Assembly: GCF_000003815.2 (NCBI RefSeq)
Contig: NC_049979.1
Location: 1,017,185 to 1,081,184 of the forward strand
Origin: Branchiostoma floridae
Taxonomy: Eukaryota > Chordata > Leptocardii > Amphioxiformes > Branchiostomatidae
DNA: 64,000 nt
Reading direction: 5' to 3'
Below the pieces are notes generated by a model that saw only the letters and a list, made by a program, of their open reading frames with translations, was not told where the DNA came from and did not search any database. Positions 34,196 through 44,414 of the stretch are shown here, in pieces. A program made the translations under genes and the position numbers. Position 1 is the stretch's first letter; the number at the start of each line of letters is the position of its first letter.

Positions 34196-34607
34196 CAAAC
34201 ATGATTTGTACAGGTCTGGACAGTGTGGTTCATTCTTTGCTGCACAATCTTACAATCTACTTTTTTATTACAAGATGGCATTGGTCCTCCTTGGTCCTCT
34301 ATAGATACTATCAATGATATGCAATGGACTGTATGGCTTCGACCGTTTTCGGCTTTCTTTCAAGTGGTGGCCTTTTTGTCCTCGGTCAAGAATTTACAAA
34401 TGAAACTCCCCTAATTTTATACGAATTTCCATTGAGATACACCTGACTGCAAGGAACCGACTACAATCAAAATTTTAATATCAACATTCCAAAAACGATA
34501 TCAAAGAGAGGAATCCCGAGGCGTAAGACTGATAAAGGATGTACTGTACGACCGACCTACAAAGACGACCGTAAACCATTCACATCTGCTTGGAGCTCGT
34601 TACACGG

Positions 34608-35490
34608 TGAACACCTGGCTCAGGTAACTGCCTACATGTACCTGTCCATCTGTACCGATAAAAATAGATCTACTGACTGTCTGTACTACTCCCCTGTGGA
34701 CAATAAACTCACCAGGTCTTCTCACCTGGATAATAAAACTCACGTCACATTTTTAACATCTCAATCATGGGTTCTAAAACTACTCTAATACATAGGTTTG
34801 GCTTCTTCTTGCCTTGTTAGAAACTAAACCTATATATCAGAGTAGTTTTATAACCCCTGTTTGAGATTTTTATCAGAAGTCATTTAAATATATGTACGTT
34901 ATTACGACTTCCATATCAGTATGTACTTAGCCTGATCATGGGGGCATGGGTGTATGAGAAAGGCTATCATCATCATTAAGTGCTGTCTGCACACCTGGCC
35001 GAGGTGAACTTCCTGTCGTACTTCTGTACGGATATAAATAGCCCTGCTACCTGTCTGCTGTATTCCACTGGGGACAGTAAAACAGCCGCTTCCTCTCACC
35101 TGGGTGATAAACCCACCAGGCACTGCCGCCCACAAGGTCAAACTGCTTAAACTTTTAAAGGGGAAAAAATCTTCTTTTTTTTTTAGACATTGAGAAGAAC
35201 GTCATGTATTCTCCAAGCAGAGGTTCGGTTGCGGGGATTAGTAGTGGCCGTTTTTTTTTTTTTGCTTGAAGAATACAAACAGAGAATATGTATATGTACG
35301 TTGTTCTCTTCAGTATTCCCTTGTGGCCAGTGAAACCCACCAGATCTTCTCACCTGGATAATAAAACTACCGTGTCCTCCCACACCTGTGGGCGGCGCCG
35401 CATGTACCGACACACCTGTCCGCAGTGTGACCTGCATCAGGAGGTGATTTCCACCTTTACACAACAGCAGAACACACACCTGTCTCCCGG
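34608..35490. repeat. Three diverged units rich in CACCTG words
   Basis: Blocks at about 34608-34745, 34985-35130 and 35312-35480 share TCACCTGGATAATAAAACT or close variants and CCACCAGGTCTTCTCACC-like text. CACCTG or its complement occurs about a dozen times. The first gap between units holds a separate palindrome at 34758. Confidence 0.55.
34758..34868. mobile_element. Palindromic MITE, unnamed family
   Basis: CATCTCAATCATGGGTTCTA and AAACTACTCTAATACATAGG at the left oppose CCTATATATCAGAGTAGTTT and TATAACCCCTGTTTGAGAT at the right. The arms are about 42 bp with few mismatches around a 25-bp loop. Confidence 0.75.
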
Positions 35491-35556
35491 GAGGACCATA
35501 AACACGGAGCTGTTAACAGCCTCCTTCCCGGCCTTCCACGCGAGCTGGGGTGAGCC

Positions 35557-35740
35557 TACTTTCCAAGCAGAGGTTCGGCTCTGGCTGCTTTTTGACGTGT
35601 ATTTAGGCGTTTTAATCGGGATTTCTACTTTGTGCTTTTTTCTTTATGTCTTCCAAACCAGTTCGAAAGAAAATAGAAAAGAGAAAGCCTGATAAAAACA
35701 CGTCAAAAACAGCCGGAGAGGAACCTCTGTTTGGACAGAA
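35557..35740. mobile_element. MITE family A copy
   Basis: Left end TACTTTCCAAGCAGAGG, right end CCTCTGTTTGGACAGAA. Flanks GGGTGAGCC (35548-35556) and GGGTGAGCG (35741-35749) match at eight of nine bases. A lone family A left end also lies at 35209-35260. Confidence 0.82.
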
Positions 35741-36253
35741 GGGTGAGCGCTCATTCGTTCTTAATCTTATGGTTCTTAACGTTCTTATGCCTTGATCCAT
35801 ACCCACGTACAAAGACCCGGCTGAAGATAGGCAAGAGCAGCCCCCAAACCAATTAGCCACTATTTGACCCTACTATTAGTCGCAAAAGTACAAGTGTGGC
35901 TTTGCTTGTCTTTATGCAATGTTTTCAGACTTTTTCTGGTAACTTTTTCGGCAGAGCGAAAACGATTATCTTCAGCTCATGAAAGACGCAAAAATAGCGT
36001 TGGACACGAGGTACGTTGAAAAACAAAACAAAGACTTTCATGTCAGGTCAAGCCGTTACATCTGCTGGAATACTGCACCTATTTCACGCCACGTCTGTTC
36101 CTACATTGTCCAACTCTACTACCCAGTCATTTTCTGTCGCCTTCACCTGAGACGTCCAGATGTTTCTTTCAGATTGACCTAAAATGGGTTAAAAACTAGC
36201 ACAGTGACCGGCAGGTGCATGCTCTATTTTTTTGACAGAAATACGACAATCGG

Positions 36254-36256
36254 ATG

Positions 36257-36287
<31 letters not shown>

Positions 36288-36304
36288 GGACGGACGGACA
36301 GACA
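36254..36304. repeat. (GACA)n / (GACG)n microsatellite
   Basis: GACAGACAGACAGACA passes into GACGGACGGACA. It ends 38 bp before an assembly gap. Confidence 0.92.
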
Positions 36305-36342
36305 CGCGAGCCGATATCTTCTGAAGAGAGTTATAGCCTGGG

Positions 36343-36442
36343 NNNNNNNNNNNNNNNNNNNNNNNNNNNNNNNNNNNNNNNNNNNNNNNNNNNNNNNNNN
36401 NNNNNNNNNNNNNNNNNNNNNNNNNNNNNNNNNNNNNNNNNN
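36343..36442. other. Assembly gap (100 N, unknown size)
   Basis: Exactly 100 N, which is a conventional placeholder for an unsized gap. Confidence 1.
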
Positions 36443-36635
36443 TCCATGGGCAATAGGCCTCGGAATTGTGTTTTTTGTTGAGTAACAGTAACCCCGCCGC
36501 GCGCTGTCTGCCAGGGTAGTCCGCCGTGTACCGCCAATCCGGAAATGCCTCCTCAGATGCTCCCGTCAAAGATTACTATCTTCTTAGTGCGAGTATTTCC
36601 CGTCATCCTTTGCGCCGCCTTTCCCCTAACTTTAA

Positions 36636-36772
36636 ATGCTCGCTTCGCTCGCCGCGCGGCTTCGCCGCGCTCTAAATCGGCTACGCCGATTGGTCGGCTT
36701 AGCCGACCTTCGGATGGAAAAACTCCTGCGCTGATTGGTCGGCTTCGCCGACTTCCCCGACCTTCGGGTAAT
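36636..36772. repeat. Array of GC-rich hairpins with 3-nt loops
   Basis: In order: GCGCGGC-TTC-GCCGCGC (36654-36670), ATCGGC-TAC-GCCGAT (36676-36690), GGTCGGC-TTA-GCCGACC (36692-36708), CCGA-CCT-TCGG (36704-36714), GTCGGC-TTC-GCCGAC (36738-36752) and CCCGA-CCT-TCGGG (about 36757-36769). The stems are perfect but of different sequence, and every loop is 3 nt. A direct pair GCTCGC-TTC-GCTCGC precedes the first hairpin. The phrase GATTGGTCGGCTT occurs twice. Function and class unknown. Confidence 0.85.
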
Positions 36773-37273
36773 CCCCAACCCCGGCAATGCTCAGCGATAC
36801 GGTGTACGGGCGAATCAAAGACAATTCCTTGGCCTACCGCCTATGGTTCTTCCTGTTTGTTTCTTTGTCTGTCGGTGATGGCTGCAAGTTCACCCAGTGG
36901 AACCAGCTGTCCCTTAACTCGCACTGTCCTTGGTTTTGGAGTGGTCGGGAATAAAGTCGTGGGACTGTGTGAGAGAAGGTCACGTCAACATCGTCACCCC
37001 GCGTCACCTGAAGGACCTGTTTCCTCCGTCCCGCCAGGACCGAGCCGTGAGGTGTTTATGGTGTTTGTTGTCGCCCCGGTGACGGAGATGTTCTCGAGTG
37101 CGGCTGAGATGGGTTTTATGGCCGGCAGGAGGCCAGGGGTAACCGGGAGGTCACGGGGTCACGGCTGGGACACGGCAAGGGCAAGCTCCAAGCAGATACA
37201 CGGTGAAAGGTAAATCTCAGTCATTCTCGACTGAGGTGAAGCACGATGTTCTGTCAAGTAGCTAGTAATTCTG

Positions 37274-37381
37274 AATGAACGAACGAACAAACAAACAAAC
37301 AAACGAACGAACGAACGAACAGACGAACAAACGAACGAACGAACGAAAGAACGAACAAACGAACGGACGAACGAATGAATG
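37274..37381. repeat. (CGAA)n / (CAAA)n tetranucleotide repeat
   Basis: About 27 tetramers, mostly GAAC and AAAC, with occasional GGAC and GAAT variants. Confidence 0.95.
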
Positions 37382-37455
37382 AAAAGTGAAATGTGAATTA
37401 AGCCAAGCACACCTGTTGGGTCACCCCTACTCTTCTTCCACTACCACTCGATAAG

Positions 37456-37485
37456 TAGCCCCCAGAGAGCCTGCTATGGAGGCTA
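37456..37485. mobile_element. 30-bp minimal family F element with perfect 9-bp TSD
   Basis: A 30-bp insert runs from TAGCCCCCAGAGAGC to CTGCTATGGAGGCTA. It is flanked by CTCGATAAG at 37447-37455 and 37486-37494, identical at all nine bases. It consists only of a left-terminal TAGCC and a right terminus of family F (AGAGAGCCTGCTATGGAGGC). It is therefore either a drastic internal deletion product or an extremely short mobile unit. Confidence 0.8.
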
Positions 37486-37553
37486 CTCGATAAGTGTGTT
37501 GGGTTCTTATACGAGGAGAGGTTTGACGCTTGAGGCTTCAATACGCGTTTACA

Positions 37554-38225
37554 GCTGAAGCTCTCTCGTACAGAAGGTGTATGTACACATACACACATTA
37601 TCATAACTGAGGATACAGGAGCAAGGTTATTAGACAATTACATGTAGAACGATGTTCTTTTGATTATTGGAACAATTAAGGCAAACGTCCTCCCTTACAC
37701 TAACAGTACAGTCGTGTCAAGATTAGCGATTACCTAAGTTACTTGGGACCTTAGACTTAAGTTTTGTCGTGTCAATACCGGCTCATGTGCACGGCGTCAC
37801 CAAAAGGCGCGAAAACACGCAGTAGAGGCTCGCCAGTCTGCACTATGGAGCCGGGATGTCGGCATACGTTATTTCAAACATCCGAACTACGCCCAGCCTC
37901 TTTCTTTCCTTCTTTCTTTCTTTCTTTTGAGGCTACCACCTTCAACTCTGAAGATTCTGTTTCTTCAACCTTAGTCATACGAGTACCGTGTCACATTTTT
38001 ACGCCGCCGCTCGTCATTTCAAACATCTCAACCACGTACATCAGGTGTATGTACGCATACACACATTATCATAACAGAGGATACAGGAGCAAGGTTATTA
38101 GACAATTACATGTCACTCTTTTGACTATTGGAACAATTAAGGCAAACGTCCTCCCTTACACTAACAGTACAGTCGTGTCAAGATTAGCGATTACCTAATA
38201 AGTTACTTGGGACCTAAGACTTCAA
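37554..38225. repeat. X-Y-X arrangement: about 175-bp direct repeats around a 280-bp segment
   Basis: X runs about 37572-37752 and X' about 38042-38222. Both start near AGGTGTATGTAC and end near TTACTTGGGACCT, with an estimated identity of about 95%. Y (about 37760-38030) recurs alone at 42120-42392. The layout could be a tandem duplication or a small terminal-repeat retrotransposon (TRIM). No primer-binding site or TG...CA ends are convincing. Confidence 0.65.
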
Positions 38226-39339
38226 TGTCGTAATAGCTCGTATAAACAGCATTAAAAGTTTTGCCATACTTGACTAAGAAGCCCCTTGTGCCCTTCAGAA
38301 CAATGTTAGGCTACACTTCCGCCGACTGCTTGTTGTTTTAGCGCATCTTTGAAAGGAGGATTTATCGATTTCCGTCCCACAATAATTATCTTCATTCTTG
38401 AACATGAAAGTGATTCGATTTTTGAGTATAGTTAGCTTTAGCGACTTCCGGCTCCGTGACTCCGGTACTACCCTCTAATAACGACAACTTCGGAACTATG
38501 AGATCACGCATTCCGATGCCCTTATTTGGGAGTATAAGCAGATGATATCTTAGTGGGATTTCCGACAGAAAAACGCCAAGTTTTGATGTTCTCCGCGAAC
38601 ACTGTGCAGCTGGAAGCTCTGTGAGTCACTTTCAATGAACGCCTAAGACAGTACTTCCAGTCTATATCTATGCCTCTCAGCGACACTGCCGAAAGATAGT
38701 GGATACTATCTGAAACGTCTGACTGTTTCCAAAATCATATCCAATACTAGAGTTCATCGAACACATCCCTTCGCCAAATAATCATGCCTTTATTAATACT
38801 TTAAGGTCTTTTTCATGTATTACTAAATAGTACCTACCCCAATAGCAAATGACTGCATGAACTTGTGTTCCTTACAAACTCACAAATGCTACCAAAGATA
38901 ACTTTCTTGGCCAACTGGTGACAATGGAATTATGTACACTGTTGTGATACTTTCTAGCGCAACTTTCATAATCATAGTGCTTTATTAAAATCATGTAGTC
39001 TCTACCAGACTCCAGCCTGGCCGAATAGTATTGATGATAGGGGGCATTGGACTGTGACCAAAGATGACCTCAGTGGTAGCATCCCCGGTCAATCAGAATT
39101 TCATGCTTGTCAAGAGGATTTTCACAGTGTTAGGGCGTCCAGGTCACAAGGCTTCTCAGGCAAAACATCTGGCAAACAGCTGTGTCCTTAAATATAGGTC
39201 AAAATGAGATGCATCTGTATATAGAAAACACTGTTTATTTCTGTTAATTGCATAACTTTCCCTAAGTAATTATATCAAATAGATGTTGATAATCAACCAA
39301 AGTACCTAGCTACCAAAAACAAAAAATATCCATCAATCT

Positions 39340-39970
39340 CCTCTGCAGTTATCCTTCTTAAAAGCTACAAACTATAAGACCCACTGCAGTTCCAAACAAG
39401 CTGCTAGGGGGCCCAAAATTAGACCATTGACTCCTAGTACCAACAGCTATCCACCATTAAAAAATCATGAACCTGGCACTTCTGGAAAATTTAGGCGCAA
39501 ACTTTGATGCTCACTTGCAGTACCAAAACAAGTCGCCAGGAGGCCCATTATCAAACTTGACCTTCCTTTCTGTGTCCCCTACCTATCAACCAAATATCAT
39601 TAGCATCCATCAAGAACATCTCGAGTTATCTTGCATACAGACAAACGCACTTACATACAAAGCCAGCTACAGCACCATAGGTAAAAGGTAGCTAAACCAT
39701 TCTTGCACATGACAATCCTTTCCACAACTGCTAAAGACCTGCCAAATATCGTGGAAATCGCCCAGCTACATTTTGACTTATGCTTCCCGAAAAAACACCA
39801 AAAAAAATACCAAGCTCGCTAATGTACCGTAGGAAAACGCCAGGTAACCCATTTTCGAACTAGGCATGCCTTTCAACAACCGCTACACACCTGCAAAAAA
39901 TAAAAAAGTTCCATCCACAATTTCTCGAGTTATATCCTGTTGACCTACATACAGACCCAAGTCAGGCAAA
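39340..39970 (+). repeat. Dispersed repeat family J (CTCGAGTTAT type), two to three units
   Basis: Units contain CAAGCTGCTAGGGGGCCCAA or CAAGTCGCCAGGAGGCCCAT, then ACCAAATATCATTAGCATCC, then TCTCGAGTTAT. The last unit ends in ACATAATCTTCTTGGCGAGG. Related units are at 53.65-53.98 kb (plus) and 54.69-54.87 kb (minus). I recognise this as a common non-coding repeat of marine invertebrates but cannot name its class. Confidence 0.6.
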
Positions 39971-39993
39971 AACATAATCTTCTTGGCGAGGCT

Positions 39994-40048
39994 AATAACG
40001 CTTTTTGGCGTATCGTGTTGCACCTGGATGTCTAACCTTCATCGACGA
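39994..40048 (-). repeat. Dispersed repeat family H fragment
   Basis: CGCTTTTTGGCGTATCGTG, CACCTGGATGTCTAACC and TTCATCGACGAATGCC match the order seen at 34.1 kb. A second fragment, ATCTGAAACGTCTGAC with CCAAAATCATATCCA, lies at 38709-38745. Confidence 0.55.
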
Positions 40049-40729
40049 ATGCCTTTGTTTATTCACGAGAAGTTAAAACCAATAATGAGGGAAGAGGCAT
40101 CAAAGGGTCAGACAAGGTATAATACAGATTTAAGTTTCATGAAGTCCCATAAACCCATTAGCATATACTTGTCATATACCAGCAGTCCATAATGATTTGG
40201 CTTGCGGCGAAGAACATCAGAAGAAATGGGGTAGGGAATTTCCTGAGCAGCCTTCGTAACCCCTGCTTCGCCTATTGGGTCAGTTCCTCATTCATAGTGA
40301 GCAATTGGGCTGTTCTCAATCATGATGTTTCTGACCTAGGGCGAAGAGATGATGTTACAGTTACAATGTAACCCGTAACCTTGGAGTGGCCTTCAGGCCT
40401 TGTTACGTGGTGGTCGACCATTGAGTAAAGGAAAAAAAGAAGGAACGATGCATGATGCAGTTCAGCCTTCAGAGTTCTCCGAACACGTAAAACGCATGCG
40501 CACAGACAGTGGCAGGTGTGGTAGACTAGCCATAGCCTCCAAAACTCAGCAGGCAAATCATTCTCCCTATAACATAAAGCCTGCGTAGTCGGTCTGGTCT
40601 GGTAGACGCCGACCTTAGTTATTCAGTAACTACTGTTAACGCTACGTGTATGGGGTAGTGACTAGACTAGCCAGCATGTTAGGCAGATAGGTATTTAAGT
40701 TTTGTAGATGAGAAAGCGGTGATACTGAT

Positions 40730-40905
40730 AGCAACACCGGAAAAGAGTACCAAATGTTGCAAAAACAGGCGTTAAACACTGGTACTGAGACGTATCCTTA
40801 CATCTGCTTGAATATACGAGTACTCTCCAAGCAGAGGTTAAGCTCCGCTGTTTTTTTAGTCGCTTTTATCGGGCTTTCTATTTAGTACTCTTTCTTCATG
40901 TCTCC
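40730..40905. mobile_element. MITE family C right part abutting family A left part
   Basis: GAGTACCAAATGTTGCAAAA and GTATCCTTACATCTGCTTG form the right part of a family C copy ending near 40810. A family A left end TACTCTCCAAGCAGAGG starts at 40821 and continues through TTATCGGGCTTTCTATTTAG, then is lost near 40905. Confidence 0.62.
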
Positions 40906-42119
40906 CGGCCGAGTACTTGAATATTCCCTATTAATGTCGTGTACCGAGCCAGCCAGCGCATTCCTGTGGGTCCGATGTTTGGTGCCACAGCAGCAGGCAG
41001 ACAACAAGTTACTCAGGGCCCAGGCGCGCCTTGACAAGCTTGACTCACGCGGAGAAACATCCCAGGCTAACACTGGCACCTCCGAACGTATGATGGTGCA
41101 GGCGCGCACGGAGTGATAATAAAAATCATATATGATGATCTATGATAATGTGACTGAAGCGCCACCTGTCTGTATCAATAAAAACTGCTGCCATCACGTT
41201 ACATTGAAAGCAAAGTTGTATCAAGAGTCAGAAACAACACGTCAACATCAGAATGTATTATATGCAGGTAAAGACCATACCCAAGGGACCAATGGAAGGA
41301 AAAATATATCATTTAGAATGCTCTCTCATAGATAGAGATTATTGGACGCCCCAAATGACGCCAGAATGCCGCTTACATGACCAAAACATTTTCCCCAAAG
41401 ACCCAAAACATGCCAAATCCTGGGAACGGATATCTGTAATGATGAAGAGTGCTCAAGACTTTTCCTCTGCCTAAGACCTACGTCTTAACCCTGTAAACCC
41501 TGGAAGCACACGCCGGAAAACTCTTCTCTTCGCACAAAGAGACGAGCCCGTCTTTCCTCCCACCACGTCAAGTGGCAGTTCCTGCCCGTCGGCGGAGAGT
41601 CCTGTTGTGGATCGGAGGAAAACACAAGAAACGGGCCGCGAAATTCTCCGGGATCTGAATCATCTTAAGCCGATGGGAACGGATTTCCAAGTAATGTAAA
41701 GGTGTTGCTTTTTTTGTTAGTTCTTCGAGAGAAAGTCGTGACTGTCAAGTTCAAACTGTTATTAGGACCCTGGGGTGGGATGGCCGCTGCGCTGTCAACA
41801 AATCGGACAAATCGAACTTTGATTTCAGGCTCTGCCAGGAGAGTAGCGATTTGTTGTGGGAGATCTTTCATGTAATGCATTTTTTCTTTTAAATAGTTAA
41901 GGATTTTCCTAAGAAAGTACGTACCTTTTTCTAAAATAGTGCAGTTTTTTCCAGGCGAATAAACGCATACCACTTGATAGACCCACAGAACGCCACAAAA
42001 AACGAACGAAACAAGCCGTATCAACACATCTGCTTGGAGATCACGTGTGTTCAGGTCATTCACCTTTCTGTGCTCTTACTTAACAGAGTTTGACACACCT
42101 GATCCTGAACCTGAGGAAA

Positions 42120-42392
42120 AAAGTTTTGTCGTGTCAATACCGGCTCTTGTGTACGGCGTCACCAAAAGGCGCGAAAACACGCGGTAGAGGCTCGCCAGTC
42201 TGCACTATGGAGCCGGGATGTCGGTATACGTTATTTCAAACATCCGAACTACGCCGAGACGGCCCGAGTCTTTTTCTTTCTTTCTTTTGAGGCTGCCACC
42301 TTCAACTCAGTGAAGATTCTGTTTCAACAACCTTAGTCATAAGAGTACCGTGTCACATTTTTACGCCGCCGCTCGTCATTTCAAACATCTAA
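42120..42392. repeat. Second copy of segment Y
   Basis: From AGTTTTGTCGTGTCAATACC to CGCTCGTCATTTCAAACATC this matches 37760-38030 almost base for base. The main difference is the length of the TTTCTTTCTT run in the middle. Here it is not flanked by the X repeats. Confidence 0.8.
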
Positions 42393-42715
42393 GACCATCT
42401 AAGTCACGCCAGGTCTTCTTCCTTCTATTGAGGCCACGTATAACGTTACCACCTTTGTGAAGATTCTGTTTTTGGGACGGCCAACTCCTTTGGTGTGTTC
42501 TTTATCGATTTGTTTAATTTTTACTATTTCCAGCGACATCACGATGGAGCCTGGTAGAGACAACGTGGTAGCCAGACTCCCTCGGATCTCACTGCAACAG
42601 AAGAGCCCTAAATAAATCCCACAGAACAGGACTCCGGTCCGCTCGTCCTTGGTGGCGGATTTGAACTTGAGTTGACGAGCGGCTGGGGAAGGGGACGGAA
42701 TTAGGTCGGCGCCAG

Positions 42716-42885
42716 GCTCACTTCTGCAGGCTTCCTGTCCTGCCGCCGACTGTACACAACCCACAAGTACAAGTACTCACAATTATAGCCTAGCGAACAG
42801 GCTCATTTCTGTCGGCTTCCTGCCTGCCGCCGACTGTACACAGCCCACAAGTACTCACAACATAGCCTAGAGAACAGGCTTCTCG
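42716..42885. repeat. Two tandem copies of an about 80-bp unit
   Basis: CAGGCTCACTTCTGCAGGCT...GCCGCCGACTGTACACAACC...CACAA is repeated as CAGGCTCATTTCTGTCGGCT...GCCGCCGACTGTACACAGCC...CACAA, with TAGCCTAGCGAACAGGC linking the copies. Confidence 0.82.
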
Positions 42886-43090
42886 GTGGGCGTTTTCGAC
42901 AATACAGTATAACCTGCCTATGGCCTAAGAAGACCACCCAGGGGATCGATAAAATCTTGTCAACAGACAGGATTTTTAATGTTTTTGTCATCTAAAGTCG
43001 CCACACTGACCGGGAGGCCCTGGCCTAGTTTCGTTATAAATCCAGAAGCTGCAATTTCAAAGCCTGCTTTGGTCGAGGCTATAGAAAGTA

Positions 43091-43312
43091 TAGCCTTCAT
43101 AGCAGGCTCTCTGGGCATTTATTTCGGATCTAATAGTAAGACCAAGGAGGTTAAAGAAAGTGATTCTTTAACCTCCTTGGTAATACACTTTTAGTGCTCA
43201 CCATTTCGTTCATGCTCACTGGGTCTCATGTACTGCCGGTATAAACGTGTATTATGAGTAAAAAAAGAAAGACCAAAAATGGCCCAGAGAGCCTGCATGC
43301 TACGGAGGCTAT
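43091..43312. mobile_element. MITE family F copy with an internal palindrome insert
   Basis: Left end TAGCCTTCATAGCAGGCTC, right end GAGCCTGCATGCTACGGAGGC then TA. Subterminal TCTGGGCATTTATTTC opposes AAAAATGGCCCAGA. The left arm is broken by a perfect palindrome at 43139-43179 (17-bp arms, 7-bp loop). The copy shares its arms with the element at 59229. Confidence 0.72.
43139..43179. repeat. Perfect 17-bp-arm palindrome (CAAGGAGGTTAAA type)
   Basis: ACCAAGGAGGTTAAAGA, a 7-nt loop AAGTGAT, then TCTTTAACCTCCTTGGT. Shorter relatives with the same arms are at 9224-9249 and 51713-51732. Confidence 0.9.
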
Positions 43313-43429
43313 GAAATTAAGGGTCCGCGAACACTTCGCGGGTCTGACTTCCGGTGTTTCCGAGTGGGGAAAGTCAAGATCGGTAATCAGAGGTGAGTCT
43401 GACAGATCATCTGTTGGTGGTCTGGAGCA

Positions 43430-43918
43430 GGGCTGGGTCTGGTCCCGCGGCCTCTGCTCTCAGGGCTGTGTCTGATCCCGCGGACCTGCTCTCAGGGCTG
43501 GGTCTGATCCCGCGGCCTCTGCTCTCAGGGCTGGGTCTGATCCCGCGGCCTCTGCTCTCAGGGCTGGGTCTGATCCCGCGGCCTCTGCTCTCAGGGCTGG
43601 GTCTGATCCCGCGGCCTCTGCTCTCAGGGCTGTGTCTGATCCCGCGGACCTGCTCTCAGGGCTGGGTCTGATCCCGCGGCCTCTGCTCTCAGGGCTGGGT
43701 CTGATCCCGCGGCCTCTGCTCTCAGGGCTGGGTCTGATCCCGCGGCCTCTGCTCTCAGGGCTGTGTCTGATCCCGCGGACCTGCTCTCAGGGCTGGGTCT
43801 GATCCCGCGGCCTCTGCTCTCAGGGCTGGGTCTGATCCCGCGGACATGCTGTCAGGGCTGGGTCTGATCCCGCGGACCTGCTCTCAGGGCTGGGTCTGAT
43901 CCCGCGGTCCTGCTGTCT
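43430..43918. repeat. 33/32-bp minisatellite with higher-order pattern, 15 units
   Basis: Units opening GGGCTG start at 43430, 43463, 43495, 43528, 43561, 43594, 43627, 43659, 43692, 43725, 43758, 43790, 43823, 43855 and 43887. Type A (33 bp) has GGGCTGGGTCTGATCCCGCG then GCCTCTGCTCTCA. Type B (32 bp) has GGGCTGTGTCTGATCCCGCG then GACCTGCTCTCA. The order is A B A A A A B A A A B A, then three variants. Repeating B-plus-A blocks imply duplication of multi-unit blocks. Each B unit shifts the reading frame by one. Confidence 0.95.
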
Positions 43919-44139
43919 ACCACTGGTGACGTTCAACTGTTGACGTTTCGGTGTAAGAAACTCCCAGTGGTGGACTTGTATGTTGCCAGACTTTTCCTTG
44001 GGGCTATACAAGCTCCAGGGGCAAACTTTGTGACCCCAGGAAAGCGGAGCCTCGGCACTCAAGCTAGTCGATGGCGGTCGACTGTTGACTCAGATCCTAC
44101 TTTCCAAGCAGAGGTTGGTGGGGAAGACTGTGACATATG

Positions 44140-44228
44140 CCCCGTTTTACCTGCACAGAAATACCTGCACAGCTCCAATTTTACCAGCACGAACCTGCAT
44201 ATGCAGGCGGTACTTCGAGCCCTGAAAG
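44140..44228 (+). repeat. Single unit of the CACAGCTCCAATTTTACC repeat
   Basis: Contains TACCTGCACAGCTCCAATTT, TACCAGCACGAACCTGCAT and GGTACTTCGAGCCCTGA, matching the third tandem unit and its tail at 63079-63178. It is preceded by a family A-type left end TACTTTCCAAGCAGAGG at 44099. Confidence 0.75.
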
Positions 44229-44414
44229 GTTACCGGCCTCGCGAGACGGTCAACACCGACACGACGCGCCACAAACAGCGCCAAGCGCCGTCGCCAGGCA
44301 GACCGACTGACGGCGCGGGGCTGGAGTGCGCGCTTCCGACTGACAACAACGCAACACGACCCGGCTCCAGCTCACTGCCTGCCAACCTGGACATCGGCTT
44401 GCCAAACATCTAGA

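Noticed and set aside
36545-37213. Longest gap-free plus-strand open frame (222 codons)
   Set aside because: It runs through the hairpin array and GC-rich DNA, and its peptide has no domain and an Arg/Ser/Pro bias expected from composition. Chance frame.
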